DNA from: Poriferisodalis sp022821985
Lineage (GTDB): Bacteria; Actinomycetota; Acidimicrobiia; Acidimicrobiales; Poriferisodalaceae
Assembly: GCF_965219595.1 (NCBI RefSeq)
Contig: NZ_OZ244781.1
Span: 1,550,001 to 1,614,000, forward strand
Direction: 5' to 3'
DNA length: 64,000 nucleotides
Of the stretch, positions 7,050 through 14,673 are shown piece after piece. Below the pieces are notes generated by a model. That model ran no database searches. It saw nothing but the letters and a program-made list of their open reading frames with translations, and was not told the origin of the DNA. Position numbers and translations under genes: made by a program. Numbering within the stretch: the stretch's first letter is position 1; each line of letters starts with the position of its first letter.

Positions 7050-8342
7050 GTGAAGACAGGTGGGCGCCGACGCCGGCGTCTGCGTCACGTGCTCGGTTTC
7101 CGGTGCCCGGCGCTGCTGTGCGTGTGCGCCCTCTGGGCGGTGGCGTGCGGGCTTGGGGGCGAGGGCTCGTCGATAGCCGACGACACTCACCCAACACCCG
7201 TTTCGGCACTGACGCCAGCTGCAGCTTCGACGCCCGACTCCAGCAACGCGGCCGGTGCAGGGCGGGCATCCAGTCCAGACGCCACCGTTTCATCGGACCC
7301 AGGTGCCGCAGCGGATGCCGGTTCTTCGTCCGCGTTGCCGGATTCTGCCTCGGCTGATGCCAGCAACTCGCCGGCTTCGGACACCTCGGAGGTCGCCACG
7401 GCGGCCGCCCCGGAGAGCGAGCCGATCGCCGACTCGGGCAGTTCGGCGGCCGGTAGTCAGGTGCTGCCGCCGGTCACCTTTCCTGAGGCGTCGATTCGTG
7501 ATCCCGAGGCCGAGGCGACAGACCTCGAACGCCGCCGCAGCGTGATCGGGCTGTTCGAGCGGCTGCGGGTGGAAGCTGAGCACCGATCGGGCTATGACCG
7601 TGACGCCGTGTTCGGCGGGTGGTTGTACAGCGGCGGGATGTCCACGAGGGAACGGGTACTTGCCGCTGAGCGCTTGGCGGACGGGTCGTGGCACTCGGCG
7701 TACGACAACTTGGTGGTTGCGGATGCGTCAAAGCTCGACATCGACCATCTGGTGCCGCTGGCCGAGGCGTGGGAATCGGGCGGCTATGCGTGGACAGCGG
7801 CAACCTGGCGGCGCTTCGGCAACGACCTCGACGATCCCCGATCGCTGATCGCCGTGACCGCGAGCACCAATCGCAGCAAGGGTGCGGGTGATCCCGCCGA
7901 CTGGCTGCCGCCCAGAACGCAGTACCGATGCCGCTACGCCGCCGACTGGGTCGCAGTGAAGACGCGCTGGGAGCTCAGCGTGGACCGCCGTGAGCAAGCC
8001 GCAATCGAGACGCTGATCGACGGCTGCACCGGCGCCGACTTCGCGGGCGACCCCGCCGCAGCCAGCCCTCCAGACGGCCTGGCCGGCACCCCGCCGACCG
8101 GCGCCGCACCGGTCGAATCCCCGTCAGCATCGCGGGCCCAGTCTGATGCCGGCACCGATTCCGAGAGCGAAGACGTCGCCACCAACGACCCGAACAGCGC
8201 CGAGCCAGGCAGCACCGCGTCATGCACCCACTGGCACGCCGGCCACCCCAAGCACACCCATACCCGCCGCGCCGACGGCACCGTTACCGGTCACAGCCAC
8301 CCACCGTCATCCCAAACCAAATGCGGCTACCTCTGGCAATAG
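7050..8342 (+). CDS. secreted lipoprotein HNH nuclease with DUF1524-type core
   Basis: About 430 residues from the GTG at 7050. A basic N-terminus and hydrophobic stretch end in LWAVAC, a plausible lipobox. A long Ala/Ser/Pro/Asp-rich linker (about residues 35-165) follows. The nuclease core has KLDIDHLVPLAEAWESGG, FGNDLDDPRSLIAV and NRSKGAGDPADWLPP, the D-I-D-H...N...N pattern of GmrSD-like HNH nucleases exported by actinobacteria. The C-terminus is His-rich (CTHWHAGHPKHTHTRR) and may bind metal. Expected role: extracellular or envelope-bound DNA degradation, for nutrient use or competition. It shares no operon with the AbiE genes. Confidence 0.75.
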   Translation: MKTGGRRRRRLRHVLGFRCPALLCVCALWAVACGLGGEGSSIADDTHPTPVSALTPAAASTPDSSNAAGAGRASSPDATVSSDPGAAADAGSSSALPDSASADASNSPASDTSEVATAAAPESEPIADSGSSAAGSQVLPPVTFPEASIRDPEAEATDLERRRSVIGLFERLRVEAEHRSGYDRDAVFGGWLYSGGMSTRERVLAAERLADGSWHSAYDNLVVADASKLDIDHLVPLAEAWESGGYAWTAATWRRFGNDLDDPRSLIAVTASTNRSKGAGDPADWLPPRTQYRCRYAADWVAVKTRWELSVDRREQAAIETLIDGCTGADFAGDPAAASPPDGLAGTPPTGAAPVESPSASRAQSDAGTDSESEDVATNDPNSAEPGSTASCTHWHAGHPKHTHTRRADGTVTGHSHPPSSQTKCGYLWQ

Positions 8343-8421
8343 GCCCTCACCCCGATGCCTGGATGCAGCCGCCGACATGCCCGGGTGCGTCCTGCTCTCG
8401 TTTCGGCGTGGCGATCCCCGG

Positions 8422-8484
8422 GGCCGCGCCTCGCCCGAAAACCATTCTTCGCCGCTTACCGCCATAGGTACATTGAGGCGCAGT
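8422..8484 (+). repeat. 63-bp promoter-like repeat, copy 2
   Basis: This is the partner of 4895-4957. It contains the same GCCATAGGTACATTGAGG block and lies about 52 bases before the ATG of the DUF433-type antitoxin at 8537. Similarity continues more weakly to an AGCCGTTC block near 8498. The position supports a promoter/operator role for that gene. Confidence 0.6.
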
Positions 8485-8536
8485 TCGGCACTGGTGAGAG
8501 CCGTTCACGGCCGGGACTCGGAGCCAGATCAGATCG

Positions 8537-9217
8537 ATGACCGCTTACGAGCCGCTCTCCGCACGCCTGAACGCCGCATTCGACGGCTGCTACGAGGCTC
8601 ACCGCGCCTCGGCCCTGTCGGGCGTGCCGCAGTCGACGGTGTACCTGTGGGCTCGCAACGGGCTGGTGACCCCGTCGGTATCACCCACTCGGGTGAAGCT
8701 CTGGTCGTACGCCGACCTGATGGCGCTGCGCATCGTCTATTGGCTGCGGCATCCGAAGTTCGAGACCGAGGCGAGCGTTCCAGCGAGCCCGATGCCGCGG
8801 GTACGTGAGGCCCTGTCCGAGCTGGAGAGGCACGGATTGGACATCTGGGACGACAGCGGCGGCCGGCTGACGTCGCCGCTGTGGGTCGATGCCTCCGGCA
8901 AGATCTGGGTCGACGTGGACGGCGTCCCGCACCAGACGGGACAGGCGGCCCTGCTCAAGTCGATGGACCTCTTGGGTCCGTTCGATGTCGCCGATCGCCG
9001 CGGGCCCGACCTCATCCGCCCCCGCCCGAACTTGCGCATCGTTCCGGGCCGGGTCTCAGGCGAGCCGCACCTCGCCGGCTCGCGCATCACAACCCTGTCG
9101 GCCGCCGCGCTCTACAAGAGCCTCGGCGACTATGAGGCGGTCGCCGGTCTCTACCCGGGCTTTGACACGGCGGCCTTTAGGGACGCAGTCGAGCTCGAGA
9201 GCTCACTGGCTGCGTGA
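8537..9217 (+). CDS. HTH-DUF433 antitoxin, VapB45-like
   Basis: A 226-residue protein with an N-terminal MerR-like HTH (ASALSGVPQSTVYLWARNGL), a middle helical region, and a C-terminal DUF433-like segment (GEPHLAGSRITTLSAAALYK). This is the same architecture as the antitoxin at 1430-2125, but the sequence has diverged, so the two are distant paralogues. The stop overlaps the ATG of a truncated PIN gene (TGATG), which fixes it as the antitoxin of a former pair. A promoter repeat lies upstream. With its toxin destroyed it may remain as a lone repressor. Confidence 0.72.
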   Translation: MTAYEPLSARLNAAFDGCYEAHRASALSGVPQSTVYLWARNGLVTPSVSPTRVKLWSYADLMALRIVYWLRHPKFETEASVPASPMPRVREALSELERHGLDIWDDSGGRLTSPLWVDASGKIWVDVDGVPHQTGQAALLKSMDLLGPFDVADRRGPDLIRPRPNLRIVPGRVSGEPHLAGSRITTLSAAALYKSLGDYEAVAGLYPGFDTAAFRDAVELESSLAA

Positions 9218-9309
9218 TGCAGCTCTCGCTGGATCGCAACTCTCCTGAACCGATCGTCAACGCCCTGAAGCCCAGGATGGCTTCGCTGGAGAATCGTCGT
9301 ATCGTGTGA
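9217..9309 (+). pseudogene. truncated PIN-family toxin remnant
   Basis: The ATG overlaps the antitoxin stop and the frame reads MQLSLDRNSPEPIVNALKPR before ending after 30 residues. This is the N-terminus of PIN-like (DUF5615/VapC-type) toxins, including the first-strand Asp and the EPI-x-NAL helix. The rest is gone. The sequence then runs straight into a hairpin and the second copy of the retropepsin-partner gene, so replacement by that segment is the likely cause of the loss. Confidence 0.6.
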
Positions 9310-9317
9310 CTATTCCT

Positions 9318-9351
9318 CCCCGCCGTCTCGGCCTCGCCGGGCCTGGCGGGG
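9318..9351 (+). terminator. bipartite hairpin with T-rich tail
   Basis: An outer stem CCCCGCC/GGCGGGG (9318-9324 with 9345-9351) encloses an inner CGGC/GCCG hairpin, followed by TTATTTCTT. A TATCGT hexamer at 9300-9305 could be a -10 box, implying a very short plus-strand RNA. It could equally end transcription of the antitoxin/toxin remnant upstream. Its placement opposite the 3-prime end of the 79-residue gene parallels 3446-3475. Confidence 0.5.
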
Positions 9352-9409
9352 TTATTTCTTGCCGCGTCATCTGGGCGGGCGGAATTCACGCCCAATGTCG
9401 TCGGCCGGG

Positions 9410-9649
9410 TCAGATCAAGGCCGCGGCGATCATTCCTAGGTCGACCGGTTCAGGTCGGATTTCTTGGGTGGTGAAGTTCCCGACTCCGCAGAGTGCGTTG
9501 CCGGCGATTCGGGCCTCGCGAATGCTCACGTAGGTGCCAATGAGCTGACCGCCGTGCAGCACGGCGAACTGCCCAAGATGGTCTGCTTCGAGCTCGGCGC
9601 GCATAGCTTCGAATGCTGCGTAGTTCTTCAGCACGTCGGCTCGTTCCAT
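9410..9649 (-). CDS. second copy of the 79-residue retropepsin-partner protein, protease absent
   Basis: Identical in length to the gene at 3941-4180 and about 80 percent identical by eye. Shared blocks include MERADVLKNYAAFEA, HLGQFAVLH and CGVGNFTTQEIR. DNA similarity extends upstream through the GGAGG site, but downstream of the stop no protease is found within the remaining sequence. The start is the ATG at 9649, matched to the paralogue. The gene has stayed open without its usual neighbour, which suggests a free-standing function or recent decay of the protease. Confidence 0.6.
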   Translation of the reverse strand: MERADVLKNYAAFEAMRAELEADHLGQFAVLHGGQLIGTYVSIREARIAGNALCGVGNFTTQEIRPEPVDLGMIAAALI

Positions 9650-9882
9650 GCCGGCCTCCGAAGCTGCGGCCCTGTACCGCACGGTAGCGACGCCAGCGTC
9701 AGCGTCTTTGGACGGGAGAGTGTGACTCGTCGCGGCCATGCTCTCCGGGCGACGTTCGTGTCCGCGGTAGGACGACCCTCGGTCCGCGGCCAGCGTGTCG
9801 TCCGGGCCGGATCACCACGTTGCACATACGCTCCGGGCGTGACCGAGGCACTGCCTGCGAGCGTTCTTGGAGGACCCCAATA

Positions 9883-11994
9883 ATGAAGGCGACTGAAACC
9901 CGGCTCCTCGACTTCCTGGAGAATTCACCGCAGTTCGTCATTCCCGTGTATCAGCGCACCTATAGCTGGACCGAGCGCGAGTGCAAGCAGCTCTGGGATG
10001 ACGTTCTTCGCACCGGTGGCAACGAACAAGTCACGACGCACTTCGTCGGTTCGATCGTCTACATCGGTGAGGGAGCTCACCACGTCACGCGACGGCCACC
10101 GCTGCTGGTGATCGACGGGCAGCAGCGTCTCACAACAGCGATGCTGATGCTTGAGGCGCTGGCGCGGCACGTCGGGGACGATGAGCCGGTTGATGGTTTC
10201 TCCGCGCTCAAGATCCGGAACTACTACTTGCTGAATGACCTAGAGAAGGACGAGCGTCGTTTCAAGCTCCTCCTGACCCAGACCGACAAGGAGAGCCTGA
10301 TTTCTCTCATGGGGCAGAAGCCACCTCCGGTGGACCAATCGTGGCGCATCCATGAGAACTTTGAGTTCTTCGAGAAGCAGATCTCCGCCTTGGGCGACGA
10401 TCTTGAGCCACTCTGCAGCGGACTTGCGAAGTTGATGATCGTCGATATCGCCCTCAGTCGGGATCAAGACAACCCGCAGCTCATCTTCGAGAGCATGAAC
10501 TCGACTGGTCGCGAACTGAGTCAGGCCGATCTCATTCGCAACTTCGTATTGATGGGACTGCCACCTGCGGAGCAGAAGCAGCTCTACGAGAGACATTGGC
10601 GTCCGATGGAAGTTGCCTTCGGACAGAAGTCGTATGGAACGCACTTCGACAGCTTCATGCGCCACTACCTCACCCTGAAGACCGGCGAGATTCCGAAAAT
10701 CAGCGCTGTCTACGAGGCGTTCAAGGCATACGCCCGCCGGCCCCAGATCGCGCCGCAAGGGATCGGCCAACTGGTTGCCGATGTACATCGGTTCGCGAGC
10801 CACTACTGCTCGATGGCCCTCGACCAAGAACCCGGCGGCGTTCTCGGTGCAGCCTTCCGGGATCTCCGCGAACTGAGAGTCGACGTCGCCTACCCGCTGC
10901 TTCTTGAGCTGTATGACGACTACCGCGCTGGTCAGCTGAGCGGAGACGAGTTCTGTCAGGCGGTTCGACTGATCGAGTCGTATGTGTTCCGGCGGGCGGT
11001 CTGTTCGATCCCTACGAACTCGCTCAACAACACGTTCGCGACCTTCTCCCGTGACCTTCAGAAGGATCGCTACCTCGAGAGCATCAAGGCTCGGTTTCTT
11101 CTGCTCCCCTCGTATCGGCGATTCCCGCGGGACGAGGAATTCAAGCGCGAGCTCCAGAGCCGAGATGTCTACAACTTCCCGAGGCGCAGCTACTGGCTAC
11201 GCCGCTTCGAGAACCATGGTCGCAAGGAAAGGGTTCCCGTAGACGAGTACACCATCGAGCACATCATGCCGCAGAACCCGGCTGTGTCGGCCCAGTGGCA
11301 GAAGGACCTCGGCGAGGAATGGCAGCGAGTCCATGAGACCTTCCTGCATACTCTCGGCAATCTCACGCTGACTGGCTACAACTCCGAGTACAGCGACCGT
11401 TCATTCGCCGAGAAGCGCGACATGGAGGGTGGCTTCAAGGACAGCCCTCTGAAGCTCAACAAAGGGCTGGGAACGCTGGAGCGATGGGACGAACTGGCGA
11501 TCCAGGCCCGCGCCCGTCACCTCGCCGAGATCGCCGCGATGGTGTGGGCGGATGTGCATCTGCCAGAGGATCAGCTTGCGCAGTACCGCACGCAACCAGA
11601 GCGGGGATTGCCCAACACCTACACGATCGACGACCATCCGCAGCTCGCCTCGGGCGGCACCAGCCGCTCGCTGTTCGATGCGTTCCGTGCCGAGGTGCTC
11701 GCGCTGAGCCCCGTGGTGGCCGAGGAGTACCTCAAGCTCTACGTCGCGTACAAGGCGGAGACCAATTTTGTCGACGTTGTTCCTCAGGCGTCCCGGCTTC
11801 GACTCGCGCTCAATATGCAGTTCCACGAACTCCACGATCCGCGACATCTGGCCAAGGACGTCACCAACCTGGGACGATGGGGGAATGGCGATGTCGAGGT
11901 CCACTTCGGCGATTTGACCCAGTTGCCGCACGTGATGGCCTTGGTCCGCCAAGCATTCGAAAAGCAAATGGGCAACGGCGACGGCGACGCGTGA
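9883..11994 (+). CDS. GmrSD-type modification-dependent restriction enzyme (DUF262-DUF1524)
   Basis: A 703-residue protein. The DUF262 (GmrS-like) part has PVYQRTYSW (21-29), LLVIDGQQRLTTAM (about 74-87), FESMNSTGRELSQADLIRNF and further helices. The DUF1524 (GmrD-like) HNH part has YTIEHIMPQNP near residue 457 and LGNLTLTGYNSEY. A C-terminal region from about residue 620 resembles DUF5655. DUF262 proteins hydrolyse NTPs through the DGQQR loop and cut glucosylated or otherwise modified phage DNA. The ATG at 9883 follows GGAGG. The next gene overlaps by 4 bases, so this is a two-gene type IV restriction operon. Confidence 0.82.
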   Translation: MKATETRLLDFLENSPQFVIPVYQRTYSWTERECKQLWDDVLRTGGNEQVTTHFVGSIVYIGEGAHHVTRRPPLLVIDGQQRLTTAMLMLEALARHVGDDEPVDGFSALKIRNYYLLNDLEKDERRFKLLLTQTDKESLISLMGQKPPPVDQSWRIHENFEFFEKQISALGDDLEPLCSGLAKLMIVDIALSRDQDNPQLIFESMNSTGRELSQADLIRNFVLMGLPPAEQKQLYERHWRPMEVAFGQKSYGTHFDSFMRHYLTLKTGEIPKISAVYEAFKAYARRPQIAPQGIGQLVADVHRFASHYCSMALDQEPGGVLGAAFRDLRELRVDVAYPLLLELYDDYRAGQLSGDEFCQAVRLIESYVFRRAVCSIPTNSLNNTFATFSRDLQKDRYLESIKARFLLLPSYRRFPRDEEFKRELQSRDVYNFPRRSYWLRRFENHGRKERVPVDEYTIEHIMPQNPAVSAQWQKDLGEEWQRVHETFLHTLGNLTLTGYNSEYSDRSFAEKRDMEGGFKDSPLKLNKGLGTLERWDELAIQARARHLAEIAAMVWADVHLPEDQLAQYRTQPERGLPNTYTIDDHPQLASGGTSRSLFDAFRAEVLALSPVVAEEYLKLYVAYKAETNFVDVVPQASRLRLALNMQFHELHDPRHLAKDVTNLGRWGNGDVEVHFGDLTQLPHVMALVRQAFEKQMGNGDGDA

Positions 11995-13184
11995 CCGGCA
12001 CCCACCGCTCTCGACCTGAGAGCTATTCGATCGGGCGTTTCGATAACGGCGAGCCGTACGTCGTACTGCCGCTGGGCCACATCTGGACAACCCATCCCGA
12101 AGCCGATGAGATCGGTCTTGTCATCTATCGGGAGCGCAGCGGTGGGAGGCACTGCCGAGCCATGACGGCTGTCGATTGTGAGCGCGCTCTCGCAGTTGCC
12201 ACTCGACACAAGGAAGGAATCGACGGGCAGGGCAGGCGTGTCTCGGCCGAGGTGAAGCGGCGCGCGCCCACAGTGGTCAGCAAGCTGCGGAAGGGCCTGC
12301 AGAAGCTCAGTGCGTCTTCGCAAGGTGGTGCCGGCGCGCAACGCAAGATGTTCGTGCTCACGTGGAATCCCCGGCCGGACGAAATGAGCCCTGCCGAGCT
12401 GGACGAGCACCGGGAGTATTGGCTGGACAAGATTCGATCGACAGAAGGCGACGCCAAATCGGATGGTTGGTGGTCGACGGGTTCACGCAGTAGTGGCATC
12501 GACGAGGGCGACGACTTGATCTTGTTCCTGCACGGCGCCGGGGGCGGCATCATCGCGAGCGGCACTGCCACCAGCGAGGTCTACGAGGATCCTGCCGATG
12601 GGACTAATTGGATCGATGTCGAATGGGAGCACTGGGTGGCTGCCGAGGACTGCCTGCCGGTCGAGCTGCTGCGCAGCTACGTCGCGCCGAGGTTCTTTGA
12701 GCATGCGCCGCGAGGGTCCGGCCAACGGCTTTCGGACGGAGAAGCGGCCTCATTGCGGCAGGCTTGGCAGGACCTGCTTGAGCAACCCCCGTCACTCTCA
12801 GGTGACGAGGCAGGAGTGCAAGTGTCTGGGGGCCGAACAGTGCCGGAAGGGGCGATCAGTCGCGCAGAAGTGAACCGGTATGAGCGCAGCAGATGGGCCC
12901 GTGCGCAATGCCTGAGCTACTACGGGTGTCGGTGCCAAGTGTGCTCCCTCGACTTCGAGGAGCGATACGGTGAACTCGGCAGAGGCTTCATGCACGTGCA
13001 TCACGTCACGCCGCTGCACGAGATCGCCGGCGACCCCAACTACCGGCTTGACCCAATCCAGCACCTGAGGCCGGTGTGCCCCAACTGCCATGCCATGCTC
13101 CATCGGCCCAAGGACCGGACCCTCACAGTGGAAGAACTGTGTGAACTCATTGATGTCGGGCCGGACGAAGGCGCTGGCAACTGA
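11991..13184 (+). CDS. EVE-HNH restriction endonuclease
   Basis: A 397-residue protein starting at a GTG that overlaps the upstream stop (GTGA). The first 115 residues are unrecognised (PYVVLPLGHIW...). An EVE/PUA-like domain follows (about 119-230: MFVLTWNP, GWWSTGSRSSGIDEGDDLIL, WEHWVAAEDCLP). The C-terminal HNH nuclease (about 305-370) has C-x-x-C (CRCQVC), HVHHVTPLHE and CPNCHAMLH. EVE domains read modified cytosines, and EVE-HNH fusions are modification-dependent nucleases. Coupling to the GmrSD-type gene suggests a joint defence against phage with modified DNA. The unrecognised N-terminus may be a second specificity module. Confidence 0.78.
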   Translation: MTGTHRSRPESYSIGRFDNGEPYVVLPLGHIWTTHPEADEIGLVIYRERSGGRHCRAMTAVDCERALAVATRHKEGIDGQGRRVSAEVKRRAPTVVSKLRKGLQKLSASSQGGAGAQRKMFVLTWNPRPDEMSPAELDEHREYWLDKIRSTEGDAKSDGWWSTGSRSSGIDEGDDLILFLHGAGGGIIASGTATSEVYEDPADGTNWIDVEWEHWVAAEDCLPVELLRSYVAPRFFEHAPRGSGQRLSDGEAASLRQAWQDLLEQPPSLSGDEAGVQVSGGRTVPEGAISRAEVNRYERSRWARAQCLSYYGCRCQVCSLDFEERYGELGRGFMHVHHVTPLHEIAGDPNYRLDPIQHLRPVCPNCHAMLHRPKDRTLTVEELCELIDVGPDEGAGN

Positions 13185-13330
13185 AGTCAGATATGGCAGC
13201 GACGGTCCAGAGCGTCGTTGGACTGGCAGTGTTCAGAGTCACCGCTCGTCAGTTGCGGCGAATCTTGAGACTGAGGGCGCGGTGAATGCTGTCGATCCGT
13301 GCATGTGTGTCGACGTCACCTAAGTCGAGC

Positions 13331-14673
13331 CTTCGCGTTTTTTTGGGATGGGGCTGCTGGGCTCGGTGGGGTCAGGCTATGTGGTGAGGATGCCGCGGGC
13401 TTCGAAGTTGGCGTGGTTGGTGAAGCCGTGGGCTTTGCGGCGCAGGACTTGGAGCAGGTTGTTGGTGCCTTCGATGGGGCCGTTGCTGGGCCGCCCGGCG
13501 CGGTGCCAGCCGAGGATCTGTTCGTGCCAGGCCAGGAACGTGTCGACGATGCCGCTGAACTCGGGGATCTGGCCGGTGCCGTAGATGTCGGCGAACCGGT
13601 CGAGCGCTTCGAGGGCGCCTTTGCGGTCTTTGGCGAGGTAGAGGTTGTGCAGCTCGCCGAGCGCGTCCCAGGCGGCTTTGAGCCGAGGGTGGGCGGCGAA
13701 CAGGCCGTCGAGGCGTTCCCGCTCGGCGGCGTCGAGGGTGTCGGGTCTGCGCATGAGCAGGAACCGTGCCCGGAACACGTCGGGGTCGAAGCGGGGCTTG
13801 GCGCCTTCGGGGCGGCGCTGGACGTCTCGGCGCACCGCGGTCAGCCCGGCTGCGAACCATCTGATGACGTGGAACCGGTCCAGCACGTGGCGGGCGTGGC
13901 CCAGCCGGGCGTCGATGGCTGCCTTGTATGCCTTCGAGCCGTCGGACACGACGACCTTGACGCCGCGGCACCACTTGTGGCCCTGGGCGGCCAGGAACGC
14001 CGTCAGGGCTGCCTGGCTGCGGTGGGGCACCATGGCGAGCACCTCGCCGGTGTCGCCGTTGACCAGCACCGTCACGTAGCGGTGCCGACGGCGGATCGAG
14101 GTCTCATCGACCAGCAGCAGCCGGCACCTGCGCCGACGGCGATGCTCGCCGACCAGCCCCGCCCAGGCGACCACCAGCGCGTTCACCAGGCCCCAGCCCA
14201 GCCGGTGCCGGCGGGCCGCCGCGTTGACCGTCATCGCCTGGGCGTCCTGGACCACACGGCGTGCCAGCCGGGCCGTGAGACGGCCCTCGAACGCCGGGTG
14301 GTCCTCACAGAATCGACGGCCGCACGGCTCGCAGACCATGCGCCGCCGCTCCCAGATCAGCGTCACCGGCCGGCCCGACACCTCCAGGTCGCGCACCTTG
14401 TTGTCGCGGCGGTCATGGGTCCGCCCGCTCGGCGCCGAACAGTGCGGGCACTTCGGGCGCACCACCGTCGAGGCGACCCGCACCACCAGCCGCTCCGGCA
14501 GATCGGCAAGCACTCCCAGCACCCGCACCTGCGGCAGCCACAGCCGCACCGACATAACATCTCTCGCCATCGAGGCCCTCCAGGGTTCGGCGTCTCACGA
14601 ACACCGATCCCAGCAGGGCCTCGACCCCTACCCAAGGACCCTCAACCCACCGTCATCCCAAAAAAACGCGAAG
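13331..14673. mobile_element. ISL3-family insertion sequence
   Basis: Perfect 20-bp terminal inverted repeats, CTTCGCGTTTTTTTGGGATG at 13331-13350 and its complement at 14654-14673, enclose one transposase gene on the minus strand. Weaker similarity continues outward (GAGC versus GGCT), so the true ends may lie 4-5 bases further out. I could not find the 8-bp target duplication typical of ISL3. That fits a deletion next to the element, because the right-hand gene lacks its 5-prime part and the left flank shows no trace of it. Confidence 0.85.
13377..14570 (-). CDS. ISL3-family transposase
   Basis: A 397-residue protein. The N-terminal zinc-finger/HTH region has CPHCSAPSGRTHDRRDNKVR and RRMVCEPCGRRF. 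The DDE domain includes LLLVDETSIRRRHRY (first Asp), VVVSDGSKAYKAA (second Asp), HVLDRFHVI and a late GPIEGTNNLLQVLRRKAHGF (Glu). Length and motif order are those of intact ISL3 transposases, so the element may be active. The start ATG lies about 85 bases inside the right inverted repeat. Confidence 0.9.
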   Translation of the reverse strand: MARDVMSVRLWLPQVRVLGVLADLPERLVVRVASTVVRPKCPHCSAPSGRTHDRRDNKVRDLEVSGRPVTLIWERRRMVCEPCGRRFCEDHPAFEGRLTARLARRVVQDAQAMTVNAAARRHRLGWGLVNALVVAWAGLVGEHRRRRRCRLLLVDETSIRRRHRYVTVLVNGDTGEVLAMVPHRSQAALTAFLAAQGHKWCRGVKVVVSDGSKAYKAAIDARLGHARHVLDRFHVIRWFAAGLTAVRRDVQRRPEGAKPRFDPDVFRARFLLMRRPDTLDAAERERLDGLFAAHPRLKAAWDALGELHNLYLAKDRKGALEALDRFADIYGTGQIPEFSGIVDTFLAWHEQILGWHRAGRPSNGPIEGTNNLLQVLRRKAHGFTNHANFEARGILTT

